From Incurvaria masculella (lineage: Eukaryota; Arthropoda; Insecta; Lepidoptera; Incurvariidae): a DNA stretch of 64,000 nucleotides. The translations under genes and the position numbers were made by a program. The stretch's first letter is position 1; every line of letters begins with the position of its first letter. Below are positions 34,247-46,099 of the stretch, one piece after another. Location: the NCBI GenBank assembly GCA_946894095.1, contig OX335646.2, positions 16,734,077-16,798,076 of the forward strand, in the 5' to 3' direction. Under the pieces are notes generated by a model. It did not search any database. It was given only the letters and a program-made list of their open reading frames with translations, and was not told the DNA's origin.

Positions 34247-37200
34247 ACCCGCCCCCGCCCCCGCGCCCGCACCCGGCGCCGTGCCCAGCGACGAGAAGTA
34301 GCGCTGCAGGTCCGACAGCACCACCGTCTGACCCGCTGCAACATGGAATGAATATATTTATATCATAGATACAGTTTAAGATGTGATTCAATATACATAT
34401 ACATAAAGCGTGTTGTAACAGTCTTTAAAGGCTTAAAAGGCAAGAAAACATGTAACATTATTTAAGATTTTCTTTTTTTTTACGCACCATAAATTTAAGC
34501 GACACTATAAATATAAAACATGTAGTTTTTTGGGATGTGTCTTTTTATATGTATTTTAATGTATGTACATATTTTACGCTACGTTATCTAGGTAAGTAAT
34601 AAAAATGCCATATTCATTTAAAAAAAATACTTTGTGGCAACAGTTTTTGGATTAGGATTTATTATATTTTATTTTTGTTAATCTGTTTATTGTTTAGTTG
34701 TCTGTAATCTGTTGTGTGGCCCGAAAATAAATAAAAAAAAACACCTCACCATCCACTTCACGCTACATGTTTACATACATATACACACACGATACAGAGA
34801 GTTAGTATGGGGTAGGAATCAAGTTTTCTGTAAATTGTATTTTTGTTAAACGAAGATATATTATTACCTATAGATACGCCCGACAATACGCCGTATATTG
34901 ATGTTGACTATGCGCGTGGGAAAATTTAAGCATTTAGTTGAGATTATGTACAGTCGTGGTCATCATTTTTCTGCGGTAATTTTCCTGGCCCACTAATTAT
35001 ACAAATTCAATTTAAAAGCATTAATATTTATTTAAGTGTATGAAAACTGGTCAATTACATTAAAATGTATGTGAAGACAGACAGAAGCTCTTGCTTTCCT
35101 CTAAACCTTACTCTAACTGAACTGCATCATAGAGTATATCTTTTAGTAAATAAAACTTTACAGGTATTACCGTTTTAGCGTTTTTAATGTGAGACCGCTC
35201 ATGCCACATCAACAATATGCTTAGATTTTTTTCCCCATTGATTACCTCGGGGCTGAGCGGCGACGGGAGTGGCAGTGGCGGCGGCGGCGGGCGCGGCGGC
35301 CGCGGGGGCGGCGGCGGCGGGCGCGGCGGCGGCGGTGTCGCGCGCGCGCGCCGGCGTGCGCGGCGCCGCCGCCTCCGAGCGGCTCACGCTGCTGCCGCGG
35401 GAGCTGCCCGATGGAGACGAACGACTGCCCGTACTGAAAACACACACACGTTACGTCCATAAGCTAACTCTCCTCTCCGGCCAAGTTGCCTGTTGCAAGC
35501 TGTATGTTTGTAACCCACACAATTTAATTCAACATTTATACATTACTCCAATCTGATTTGGGACTAGAGTTGTGTTATGGACGCTGTATCACATCTGTTG
35601 AGGCATTGTCCAGGAGAACAATGCAGAGCGATTGCTATGAAGTGCTTGCATAACACGGCCCGAGCGACTTGCGATAGGATATCCCGCCTGAAGACAGTTC
35701 GGTGGGGGACAGGGCACGCTGACTATAGGGTGCTATTGGGTTTATGTCTTCGATGATACCCCTGAGAGCATTAATCTATACCCGCAGTGTAGTCATGGAT
35801 GCATACATACAACATAAAGAACGTTCCAAGCAAAATTTTATGTATTAAAGTTTTAAATTGTTTCATATTGTAATATTTTAAATAATTTTGAAAACCAGCT
35901 ATGATCATTTGCCGTTTTATTGTGTCAAGTATTATTTTGCCTTTAGGCAAGTGATAATTTCAATACACTGAAGCTCTAAAAGTGCTGTACTGTCAGAACC
36001 AAAAGCAATCACGTGAATTATCTCACCTTACCTCCTCTACATACCAAAGGTTGGTCCGCCCAGATTTTGTAACCACTTTTAAAGTGTAAAATAAAGAATT
36101 ATGATTATGATTAATTATTCGCATAAAGGTTACCCAAGCAAACATATTCGGCCCGTACAAGTGACATCATCATACAATAGTTACCCCATGGTGCCGAGCA
36201 ACGAGGACAGCCCGCCGATCTGTCCCACCCCGCCGAACAGCTGCATGAGCTGCTGCTGGGACATGTTGTTGAGCAGGTTCTGAAGGTCACCGTCGGGCCC
36301 GCTGCCGCCGCCGCCGCCCGCCGCGCCCCCGCGTCCCCCCGCGCCAGCCGTCGGCGGGTTGTTCAGAACCTCGTTGATCCGCCGGCAGTATTCTTCGTCT
36401 TTGTCCGACTTTGGCTCCTGAACACATTGTTGTTAGTGGGGTTTGACAATATTCAATGCAAATATATTCAACTGTGAAACATTTGGTACAAATCCCAGCT
36501 ACAATTCGAAGCATAAGCGGTAATTGCTGTGACTAAATTTGACCAGGAAAATTAAGAGATGGAGCTGAATTGAACAGCAAACACTACTAATTGTTTATAT
36601 AGCTAGAAAGGATGGCAGCACTTGTTTGTATACACAGGACTATGTAATTTAAAAAAAAATCCTGAACTAAGAGAATATTTGGTGAAATTTTTATTGTCTT
36701 GTTGTTTACACAGGTTCCAACTCCATACGAGTTTTCTCATCTTGGCTGCCACTCAGTATATATTCCTTTCCAAACAAGTATGATGCTTTTTTTAACGAAT
36801 GTGATATGTATGTAGAAGCAAGCATAAGACGGTGAAGCAAGGACTGCCGTAAAAAGAACTACATTATTAATATAGTGCAAGGCTGGACTTGACCCAGCAA
36901 ACCTATCTTAGGCGGGTATTGTGGCTACCAATTTCGCCACCATAATTTTAAATTCTCCTACAGTCCCTCCTCCCGTAATTAACATACATACATTTATTTA
37001 AACACAACGCAGTTAAAACGCTTAAACGTGAAAAAGTACCTAACTGTATCTATAAAGTGATAATATTTTATGCTATTGAGGAGGTAAGCATGTAAATAAA
37101 TGCAACAGATAAGGTTCGTTCTTTCCGACTGCTGAATGACAATATTATTCATATTTAATCATGTTTTGCTATTAGCCTTTTATTAAATTTTCATTCATAA

Positions 37201-37910
37201 AAACAAGGAAATAATGTTTATTTTCTTGGCTATGGCATCATCACATTATCTCTTGCATAACAACCTTAATAGCCAATGACTATTATACTATAAAAGGGTG
37301 CAGGTGCAACAATCTAAGAAATCTGCTGACGTTTCTTTGAGATTATAGTTGGTTAATTGTTTCAATCTTAAATAAAATCTTAGCCCAAAAAGTGAAACAA
37401 AGGTAATTTGATGCAAGATTCGGCACAGATTTTCTTTTCCACACAATCCTTACAATCTCCTTATTGAGGTATTAAAAAAAGATTTTGTTTGATAAAAGGC
37501 TATTTTCCTATAGTTTTTCAGGCCGATATTGGGCGAATCATAGAGTTAATACTAATCACCTACCTGCATCCAAAAGAAATATTTCCTCGTGAAGGACTTG
37601 AACTTGAGCACGTAGACGCGGCCGGTGGTGCATTGCTCAACGCGCGCGAACTCGCAGTCATCGGGAAAGATGAGCAGATCGTCCTCCACTTCGCCCGCCG
37701 TGCGGTCCTTCCAGCAGAAGTGCATCAGCGAGTCTTCGCCTTGGTACACATACAGCAGCCCCTTCCTCTTGTCCGGGTGCACCATCCGCCCCTTCAACGT
37801 CATGCGGCCCGCCCGAAACTCCACCAGGTGCTTGTTGCCACCAGAACTGCCCGCCACGCCGGAGCCCGTGCCGAAAAGCGCTCCAGAAGTCATTATTTTT
37901 ACGTTTGAGA
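32491..37910 (-). CDS. ADRM1: Proteasomal ubiquitin receptor ADRM1 / Rpn13
   Basis: A subunit of the 26S proteasome regulatory particle. In this family the N-terminal Pru domain binds Rpn2 and ubiquitin, and the C-terminal DEUBAD domain recruits the deubiquitinase UCHL5/UCH37. Coding exons on the minus strand are 37564-37893, 36185-36417, 35246-35433, 34061-34335 and 32491-32748. All borders are GT..AG and phases agree, giving 427 aa (human about 407). Exon 1 holds most of Pru ([12 protein letters not shown] near residues 20-31, [33 protein letters not shown]); exon 2 completes it ([13 protein letters not shown]) and has [19 protein letters not shown]. Exons 3-4 are Ala/Gly/Ser-rich and very GC-rich. 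DEUBAD spans exons 4-5 (VDLAGAL ... TLLSPHFAQ | [17 protein letters not shown]). The tail is acidic and ends [20 protein letters not shown] acceptor 17 bases before the ATG implies a 5' UTR intron. The gene looks intact. Confidence 0.95.
33455..33585 (+). mobile_element. SINE 3' fragment in ADRM1 intron 4
   Basis: TTTCCATCCAGTTTAATATAG, GTGAGGTCCTGACACCTC and TTTGGTATTAGCC match the SINE body. It lies in the 1.3-kb intron between ADRM1 exons 4 and 5, antisense to the gene. Confidence 0.6.
35585..35770 (+). other. Unidentified 59-codon open frame in an ADRM1 intron
   Basis: On the strand opposite ADRM1, inside its intron 2, an ATG at about 35579 opens 59 codons. They start [20 protein letters not shown] and include [20 protein letters not shown] before a TGA. 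It is GC-richer than the surrounding intron. The Cys/His/Arg content recalls the C-terminal region of some retroelement ORFs, but no family is recognised. It may be a repeat fragment. Confidence 0.25.
36785..36945 (-). mobile_element. tRNA-derived SINE in ADRM1 intron 1
   Basis: On the minus strand GGTGGCGAAATTGGTAGCC (A-box region) is followed about 35 bases later by GGGTCAAGTCCAGCC (B-box region). The downstream body (TGCCGTCTTATGCTTGC-like, ACATATCACATTC) recurs near 48425-48570. It is in the same orientation as ADRM1. Confidence 0.55.
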
Positions 37911-37934
37911 CTGAAAAAAAATGGAGTGAAGTCA

Positions 37935-38487
37935 TTAAGGTGGCCCAACCCGGCGGCCCTAACTCATTCGCGGGCACGGTACAAAACCGTGCTGTTGCGC
38001 TCTGGGACCTTCTCTGTTTCAAAGAATAAGACAGGCTCCGTGATGAGGAAGATGCAACATGTCCACAAAAAAGACAATGTGCATAGTGTATGATTTGGTA
38101 AGATTTACGAAAATTTTAATTTCAAAACGACTTATAGCTAAAAGTAAACCACGACCGCTGTAGTAAAAAATCGAACAAAAACCAAATAGATTATAAATCT
38201 TGATTAAATGGGCTATGTCTGATGACTAATCTTTTTTTTAAGATGTTATTACTTTATCATTGCGTAATCCACCTCCAAAGTTATTGTATAATACGCGCGA
38301 AAAAAGCGAACTTTCGGACCTTATAACTTAGAAACCAAACACAATTTTACAATGCCAATGGTCATCAGACATCTAGTTCGATCAAATAAAGCTATTTTGA
38401 GCAAAATTTTGGATCTCTGACAAGAAATATGGGCGTGATCTTCTTTCCCCTTTTGTATGGGGAGATGAGCGGGATGGGCCACCTTAA
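37935..38487 (+). mobile_element. TTAA-flanked 550-bp MITE, copy 3, next to the ADRM1 start
   Basis: Complete copy with TTAA at 37935-37938 and 38484-38487 and TIRs GGTGGCCCAACCCGGCGG / GCGGGATGGGCCACC. Its near edge is only about 42 bases upstream of the ADRM1 initiation codon and about 24 bases beyond the inferred acceptor of the 5' UTR intron, so it occupies intron or promoter sequence. A minus-strand frame opened by an ATG inside the MITE (38020-38022) runs without a stop into the ADRM1 reading frame. Confidence 0.9.
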
Positions 38488-39679
38488 GTGACCTTAGTGA
38501 GGTTTCGGAGGATAAAAGGGTACTATGTTCACTCGGTGAAGTACCCCTCCTCTATTTCGTTTAGGTGACTACTACTAGTCTGTAGATTATGGGTGAGCGG
38601 AGATGATGACACAACATTTTGTAATTAAAACTAAGTCATCTTAAGTAAATTAAATTCTAGATTGAGATGGTCGTAATCAGCTTTGAAAAGCTAAATACAC
38701 AGTTAAATATTTAAACCTTAACATACCTTTACAAGAACGCAATTTGAAGTAATGACTACATTGGCAAGATATCCTGTCTACAACACTATTAACTATTACA
38801 AGTTATTAAAAAAAAACATGTCCTTTAATTTGATAATGTAAATTAATTAGAGTTTCAGCGACATCTACATTTGAAGCATTGTAATCAGATTTTGAAAATA
38901 ATCTGAAAAAGTATTGGTCGTGACATTCGTCGCAAGCAGGATTTAAATGCTTTCAGCATCCATTTTTGTCATCCAATTGTTGCATGTAAATCCTACATAT
39001 TAATTGACCAAGCGAAGCGTGAGCGACTCTCCATTTCACTTGGACAAAAATGCTTTTGTATATCTGTCTGGCGTCTGACTGTACGCATGTCCGGCTGTTC
39101 TACTCTACAGGTTGCATTTCTCAACGATTCTCGTGAAATTTGGTAAGCAGGTTCAAACATTTTATGGTCTTTTTTGTAGTCAGTTTTTGTAAATTGTTAA
39201 AAAATGTCATAGGATTTTGTTTGAAGGTGAACATTTATTCAGTTTTAAGCTATGCAAAGACCGACAGCGTCGGTAAACCTTAAGAGAAAAATGAAAACTA
39301 TGTACTTGAAAATTGTAGGTTCAAAAAGGCCTACAGAAAGTTCCACGATATCATGTAGAGCGATGACTTCGAACCACTCGCCCGACTTATTAGCGTATTT
39401 TATCAACGTATAGCAACTCTGGGCGCAGTCAGTTTCCAGATGGGTTACCGTTTTCGATGTTGAAGGTGGCTGTGGTTCGTATTCCTTATAAAACTTTGTA
39501 AAAGTAAGGAAGGTGGTAGGGTTAAACCCGCCTTTGTTGGTGTTGCATCAATTTATATGTAGCAGTGCCAGTGCAGTAAGGGCGGCACATGCTTTTAAAA
39601 TTCGCTTCCAAATGTTTACGAAGCTCGAAATGGGAATATGTCGATGTTTATCATTAAATTTGGTAGATTTAGTCCTGAG
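38488..39679. other. Mostly unassigned, with two repeat traces
   Basis: GAGTTTCAGCGACATCTACA and GCATTGTAATCAGATTTTGAA (38848-38900) recur inverted at 46350-46415. At 39395-39545 TCCAGATGGGTTACCG and GGTAGGGTTAAACCCGCC resemble the longer SINE-like copy at 46943-47185. No gene is recognised. The ADRM1 promoter is probably here, but no core element can be defined. Confidence 0.4.
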
Positions 39680-40035
39680 CCGGTAGTCTAAGTTGTCACC
39701 TAAATTGGCGTTACGGCAAACCGATCGACTGGCGTTTTCAAATGTATGGAGAAATTGATGAGCGCGCGCAGCGGGCGTTAAGCAAACTAACATTTGCGAG
39801 TCCGAGCTTGATTTGACAGCTTACTCAACGTTGCCGTAAATACGTCGACGTTGCCGTTTACGTCCACTCCGCGTTTTCATACAAATCGGAAGTCCGCGTT
39901 TGACTTTGACAGCTTGAAGAAGTAAAACCACAGAATATCTAGTAAAAACTTGTATGGAGTTTGGAGAAAACGCCAGTCGATCGGTTTGCCGTAAACGCCA
40001 ATTTCGGTGAGAACTCAGACTGCCCACTCTGGACC
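39680..40035 (-). mobile_element. MITE family A, copy 2, with long TIRs
   Basis: Left end GGTAGTCTAAGTTGTCACC and right end (reverse complement GGCAGTCTGAGTTCTCACCG) both continue into AAATTGGCGTT(T)ACGGCAAA and CCGATCGACTGGCGTTTTC, giving TIRs of nearly 60 bases. The interior GACGTTGCC and TTTGACAGCTTGAAGAAG blocks match the copy at 418-705 in opposite orientation. Confidence 0.8.
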
Positions 40036-41518
40036 AGCCTTATGGTGGTTTACTTTTTATCCAGGAAATAATTCAGACCGAAATCAATCCAAGACGTCAT
40101 TGACCCGAGCGGAGCCGGGTACAACAACTAGTAGTAAATGAGTTTATTTGGGATCATGACCAGAACAAGTTTGCGTGTCTTGCAACAGGACGCAGGCATT
40201 ATGCGGCACAAGATTCTAGTAAAATACTTGGATTATATGTAGCTAGAGCAGAATTGCTTCTTTTACTTAAGCCCTACTGTGCCCAAAAGTACCAATAATA
40301 TATTCTGTGGTGCCCAAGAGGTCACAAGCAATCTACAAGATAGGATTCCAGAGAACTAATTGGTTAATTATGGGATCACGGCTTTTAGCTGTAATATAAT
40401 TGCTTGGTTAACTTACCACTGAGCACAATAGGATACAGGCACTATGCAGGAATCGTAAGAATTCACTCTCTTCCTATGCGGGTAAATATCGCTGCTGTGC
40501 TGGGTGTCGCAGAGAAGGAAACCTATGAGAAAATAATCGACGACGGCACGAAATCACAGATTTACGAAATAATTTGCCATGACAAGACAAATTTGAGGAG
40601 GGATATCACAGAATACCATTTACCACAGAAAATTTATATCTGGGCGACTACTACCAAAGTTCACGTGAGTCACTGGTGACTATGAATCACAGCCAATGTT
40701 AAACTCGTGAGTAGACCGGTGTCTCATTATTTAGCCCCGATTGCGAGACGGCTGTTCATTGCCCATTTTTTTAGTGAACCGCATGTAGTTCCTTCTATAT
40801 TGTCCCACAGAATAAGTAATAGTGGTGAAACTCTCCTCTTGGTCCGAATTTGGTTGACAGTGTTCACAAATATATTCGTACAAACACCTGGTCCGAATCA
40901 GTATTCACGAATACTGCAATATTTGCGATATGAAATCGGACTGTTTGTGAGCGTGCTAACGGTACTCACAAAATAACTCAAACTATCGTTTGAACTGTCT
41001 TAAAAAAAAAAGTATTTAATGTTCAACAATCAACATTTGCTAGAGGATAACTATTTACTAACATTATGTGACAATGTGAGTGTTGATGAAGGTGATTTTG
41101 AGATGTTGATAGACATGTAATTTTGCAAACAGGCGAAATAGTAGTAGAGCGACAATGGAGAGAGCGCGCATTTCTACAGTATTGAACACGGATTCATAGT
41201 TATTGCAGCTAAAGGGCGAGCGAAAGCGGTGACGCGTTTTATTTTATATTCTGTACCCACTACTTGCAGTATCAAAATCAAATTTGCCGCGAAATCTATG
41301 GCTGCCGCTGACAGCGCTCACGGTTTTGCCCTGAGCACCGTAAACACTTGAACGATGACGTCATCGTGACGTCATACCTCACAATCTTGCATTTGTGAGC
41401 ACTGTCAGCGCGTTTCGGACCAACTGTACTCACGCTGTCAGCGTTTGAGCGCAATTCGGAGCGCCAATGCCTCGATGGTTCGTTCTAGAGATTCTCTTTA
41501 CGCCTAGTGCGGTCAGTA
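40036..41518. other. Mostly unassigned, with a fold-back arm fragment and a CRE-like pair
   Basis: 40060-40135 carries the CGAGCGGAGCCGGGT block shared with about 31960. 40725-40810 (AGCCCCGATTGCGAGACGGC, TAGTGAACCGCATGTAGTTC) is a fragment of the TIR of the element at 24175. No gene is supported. Confidence 0.4.
41356..41374. promoter_or_regulatory. Two full CRE-type palindromes, 11 bp apart
   Basis: TGACGTCA occurs at 41356-41363 and again at 41367-41374, so the two centres are one helical turn apart. TGACGTCA is the classical CREB/ATF full site. No gene start is identified nearby, so function is open. The two sites lie inside a GC-richer stretch with repeated GCTGTCAGCG strings. Confidence 0.35.
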
Positions 41519-43050
41519 GCCCTACCATGAGTTTTCTATCGAACGAACGAAAAATATCATCGAATGTTCACGAACGAGATCGAACAGCGTTACAGTCGCT
41601 ACCATGGGTTACTTTATTCACCGACGGATCGCGTATCGAACGCTCGATGAACGTTGCGTTCGACCAGAGACAAGAAATAATGGAAGATTGCGAGTAGGCC
41701 GTGATTAACAGTGCCTGTATCTTCTTTCGCATGAGATAAAGTAGGACGGCACTATTATTAATTGAGTATAAAGAACCCCGCACAAATCGTATGGGAATTG
41801 GCTCCCGGTCAAATTGGCTGAAATTTGGATATGTTGTTCGTTTCGGCATCCTGAACAAAAGTCTCAATGGGCACAAAGCCCAATTTTGCTTATTTTGGCC
41901 GCTACGGGGCTCCAAAGCTCCACGGGTTGACCATTATTTACTACTCAAAACGGCGATCTCCTGGCAGTTTAGTATTTTCTACGCTGAGGAAAAAGTACCC
42001 TCTCATGTTTTCGGGGGGGCTAAATTCAAATCCAATGTCAATATGACAATATTGACAGTTGACAGCTGTCAATTAGTTGTCAACTAGCTGTCAAACAGCG
42101 AGAAATAAACAAAATCGATAAAATCCACATGTGAATGTAGGTTTTTGAGGTTGCTGAGTTCAAAACTGATGGCCAAAAGACAATAATGACAGTTGACAAC
42201 TGTCAACTGTCTATATCATCTTTTGGACATCAGTTTTGAACTCAGAAAGCTCAAAAACGTATATTGACATGTGGGTTGCATCCATTTTGGTTGTAAAATG
42301 CTGTTTGACAGTTAGTTGACAGCTGTCAACTGTCATTATTGTCTTTTGGCCATCAGTTTTGAACTCAGCAACCTCAAAAACCTACATTCACATGTGGATT
42401 TTTTGATATTTTGATATTTCACATGATTTGACTTTGGTTTTCTTGAATGCAATTATAATTGGTTTATTTTTCTTATTCATTACCGATAAAGGTTATGTTT
42501 TGAATGATTTATTTTTTTTGCATAAAAAAGATGTATTGAGAAAATACACCTATATAAATTAAATTTAAAAAAATAAATTAACTCCTGAAACAGGTTTGAA
42601 GAAACGTTTATAAATAAAATAAACCGTTAATTTTTTTTTCGAATTGTATTTTTTTAAGTAGAGTTGTAGTGTACTCATGTATAAGTTGCTAACGTAATAT
42701 TGAATTCAGAAATTGACATGAAATACGCTTGGATTTTTTCATCCGTGGCACTAAAATGTGTGTTCGATCGTCCTTTCACCCAAGATATGACTAGTGAAAA
42801 GAAATTCGAATAACGTCATCGAAGTGAACACGTTGAACTGTCAAAATGTACACTCATGGTACCGTTTTTCATACAACCGTATCGCATCGTCGTTCGATAA
42901 CGTTCGTGATGCTCGACAACGAGCGTGAATATGAACTCGTAGTGCCGTTTTTAGTAATAAGATCGTACGCTAGAGGCGCTGCAATTTTCTCCATACAAAA
43001 ATTTCGTTAACGTTGATCGAAGTGAACATCACCAAAACTCATGGTAGGGC
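41519..43050. mobile_element. 1.5-kb TIR element with internal long hairpin
   Basis: Both ends read GCCCTACCATGAGTTTT in inverted orientation and are flanked by TA (41517-41518, 43051-43052). Subterminal GAACGTT / CGAACGA / TCGAAGTGAACA strings recur on both sides. The centre holds a palindromic segment (see next entry). No transposase is recognised, and the element is non-autonomous as seen. Confidence 0.7.
42118..42408. repeat. Long inverted repeat (hairpin arms of about 85 bases)
   Basis: AAATCCACATGTGAATGTAG ... GAGTTCAAAACTGATGGCCA ... GTTGACA near 42118-42205 is the inverted match of 42318-42408, nearly base for base. Inner segments form second-order partial repeats around TCAGTTTTGAACTCAG and TTGACAGCTGTCAA. 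A transcript of this region would fold into a long near-perfect stem. Confidence 0.85.
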
Positions 43051-43059
43051 TACAGACCT

Positions 43060-44130
43060 TTGCACGAATCCAACCAACGCGGAATGCTCTATTTTTCTGT
43101 GCATAGCACAGAACATAGAATATCCTAATCAAATCCTAAGTATAGTGCATAGGCACAGACTATAGAGAGATACTACGTATTGCATAGGTCCCATTCGAAC
43201 AGTTTACCTGTGTTCTTGCTTATTCTGTTTCCAACCCAATTAGTTTTCAGGCAGGCTGCAGCTTCTCACTCAATAGAACGGTCTCCTTTTCAGATTTGTT
43301 TGATTTGACTACGAATCGAGGGCAAATATGAGCGGTACTCAGACCGGTGAGTGGGTTCATAAATTTATCTTTCGACACGGGCACTTCATGTGTTGATAGC
43401 GTTTTGTGCAAGTTCATCAAGATACTAGCAGGTATAGAAGTTGCTCCTCAGTCAGGATTAGCATTCCTTGTTTTCTGAGGTTTTACTGTTTATGGGGTAC
43501 GTAAATTGCCCTCAAATGTTGGCCAGTCACCTCTGCTACCGGCGTAGACCGATCGCCGCTGCGCACTTATGGTCAACCACAAAATGTTGCTCACTTCTTT
43601 TTTTTTTTTTTGTGATTTAACGGTTAGCACGGTGTGGAAATTTTGCGAACTTACTGGTGGACTGAAAATGTATTTTAGGGTCATAAGATAGTAGTCTACA
43701 AATTTCACCGGTGATGCATCCACTTCTTTTTATATGCATTGATAAAGATTTAGATTATTAAATGTTTTATTTCCAAATTCACGAGGCAATACATTTTTAA
43801 GGTTCCAAGCAGCAAATTGGTGCATAAAACGGATGACCTATCTGCTTCCTATAGAACTGTATTTTAGTTGTACTGCTGTCCCAAAACAACAATGCGACCA
43901 CGCGTCATGCAATCTTCCCTGCGCCCCACCACCACGACATTTTCCTATAGTAAACCGCTTTTTGATTTTTTATATTTAATATTAGGTTTCAATTTTCTTT
44001 TTTAAGTACACTAAAAAATCATCCCTTGATGAAAATCAAATATAGGTCACAGCACAACAACTGTCAGTTTGAGTCAAAATAACCAAAATAGTATATGCCT
44101 TGGTGCAACTATACTATTTAGTGATTTTTA
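43060..44130. other. Unassigned stretch
   Basis: Contains a T13 run near 43599. No gene, RNA or identifiable repeat is seen. Confidence 0.25.
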
Positions 44131-44286
44131 GCCCGGTTTTCACCAAATGCTGATTTATTTTAATCCGCACTTAAAGGACCCTTATTACTAAAGTGCTGAT
44201 TATATTGTACTGGTATTAATTGCAAGCTGCTAAGAAAGGCCCTCAATATGTGGCCATTAAGCTAATCAGCAGTAGGTGAAAAGGGC
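44131..44286. mobile_element. 155-bp MITE
   Basis: Left end GCCCGGTTTTCACCAAATGC and right end (reverse complement GCCCTTTTCACCTACTGCTG) form an imperfect TIR continuing through TGATTAGCTTAA-like sequence. A related half, TTTTTCACCATCTGCTGATT, lies at about 46585. Confidence 0.65.
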
Positions 44287-44289
44287 CCA

Positions 44290-45335
44290 TAATGTTATGG
44301 TCCCTAAGAGAATTTATCTTCTCTATTTCTGATAAAAGGGAACGTCTGTGTGTATGTTGGAGGTAAACTCCAGAACTACTGAACAGATTTAGATGCAGTT
44401 TCCATCAATGTAAAGAGAAGTTCTTGAGGCTCATTACAGGGTACATACCATCACTTCAAATAGCCTGCGGACTGAGCAGTATCAAGAAAAGTATTGCATG
44501 AACAGAAATTTTCACCGCTGCATGCACATTTTATTTCAACGAATGGCATCTATATTGATATTATAAATGTGAAAGTATCTTAGTTGGTTTTTTACGTTTT
44601 CTCGACAAAGGGACCAGTGATTAATTTTTTTTTTATGTATCCACAAGTAGTCGACCGACTATAATTGGATGTTTTGCGTGAGGTTATGAATTTACGGGAG
44701 ACGAGGCCAGTGCCTCGGCTGCCCTAATTATATAACTTGGCCCCTTTTTAGTCTCTTGACCAGTTTTGAAGTGTCCAACAGTTCAGCGGAAAGTTGGTTT
44801 GGATCAGAAGCCAGATGATTTGCATGTTGTTTCAAACTGCCTAATTTCTATAGCAACAGGTGGCGCGTTAAGGTATTTGTAAATCTCGACACTTTTATAT
44901 ACGGAAATATACAATTTTGGGCTCACTGAAGACAAATTATGTTGGTTTTACTAGATAAATTCCACTGCTGAAAGCCATATGACGACATGTGTTAAGGGAC
45001 AGAATTGTAAATCAGAAGTTTGCTGTATACGGAAAGCATGAAATGAAATGAATAAATACTTTATTTGCAGCCATACGGTACAAAAAGGCGGAAATTAATG
45101 CCATAAAGCATTCTCTACCATTCAACCTTAGAGATGTAGGAGAGGAGCAGTGAGGCGGGCACAAAAAAAATTACGTAAAACAAAATGAATTAGAGAAAAT
45201 ATTTACTAACCTAAAAATATGGATTTATATTTTTAAAATAAATTACATACAAATACGTACATACACTTAAACATATTAATATACATAAGATATACATACA
45301 CATATATTATTATAGAACATATAAACAGATTTACA
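44290..45335. other. Unassigned, probably old repeat sequence
   Basis: 44330-44420 (GTATGTTGGAGGTAAACTCC, AACTACTGAACAGATTTAGATG) has the look of a dispersed non-coding repeat. 45235-45350 is a TACATA-rich stretch. No gene is seen. Confidence 0.3.
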
Positions 45336-45349
45336 CATACAAAAATACA

Positions 45350-46090
45350 TATTTAATGTTCCTTCCCATGAGCTTCACAGTTTTTAAACTTGGAGTTTAT
45401 CTTGTCTCTTTTATGTTTGATGTATTCCTTCCATGGTCGATACCTATCCATATGGAAGGCAAGATACTCGACACAAAGGGAGTGATGTAAGATGTAATTT
45501 CCGAGTTTAACAGTGGGGCAGTCTTCTTTCCGGACAGTAAAAGTTATATGCTTCGATTTTCGGGCACTGGCACTGCACACTGCACCATTTTTTGAGCCAG
45601 TTATCGGTTTTGGCTAGTAGCTAGGTGCTTGCTAAATATGGATTTATGTTACATGGTTGGTAAGCAAAATTGTCAGCATAGGTGGATATCATCCGATGTG
45701 GGCCGATCTGAGATGAAAATATTATGTACTCCCGAACCCAATTTTGAGCCCTGCGGAACACCAGGCTGTCATGAAAAAGAAATCTGGTGTTTCCCTGCAT
45801 AACTTGGAAGGATCTATCAGATGGGTATGACACTGTGATCAGGACCAGTGAGTGTGGCAGTCTCTCATTTAATTGCATAATAAACCTCTATTGAAGGGCT
45901 GCCAAACTCTATTGAAGGGCTGTTTGACATCAAGGAAAGCTGTAGGTAGAGCAATACCGCTTCTGTTCAAAACACTGTCTAACTGTATGATACACTTGGT
46001 GAAACCGCTCAGTAGTATGTAGAATGAGATTTTCGAAAGCCGAACTGATGCGATGGGATTATCTCACAGTCACCGTGATTTATAGGACGA
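45350..46090 (-). pseudogene. Degenerate jockey-like LINE reverse transcriptase
   Basis: Reading the minus strand across shifts and stops gives HQFGFRKSHSTYY, then TAFLDVKQPFNRVW, then a PHRMISTYADNFA-like piece (the YADD catalytic box altered to YADN), then SKHITFTVRKEDCPTVKLGN and EYLAFHMDRYRPWKEYIKHKR. The order matches the fingers-to-thumb region of jockey-clade reverse transcriptases. Several frame breaks and stops and the altered catalytic box show it is dead. Confidence 0.8.
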
Positions 46091-46099
46091 TATAATGAG

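Noticed and set aside
33926..34391. Long frames on the plus strand over ADRM1 exon 4
   Set aside because: Antisense or off-frame readings of a GC-rich exon; the minus-strand frame joins exons 3 and 5 in phase and matches the ADRM1 DEUBAD region.
36281..36514. Separate minus-strand gene over ADRM1 exon 2 (75-codon frame)
   Set aside because: It is an alternative frame over the exon and its upstream intron; the splice-consistent frame gives the ADRM1 sequence.
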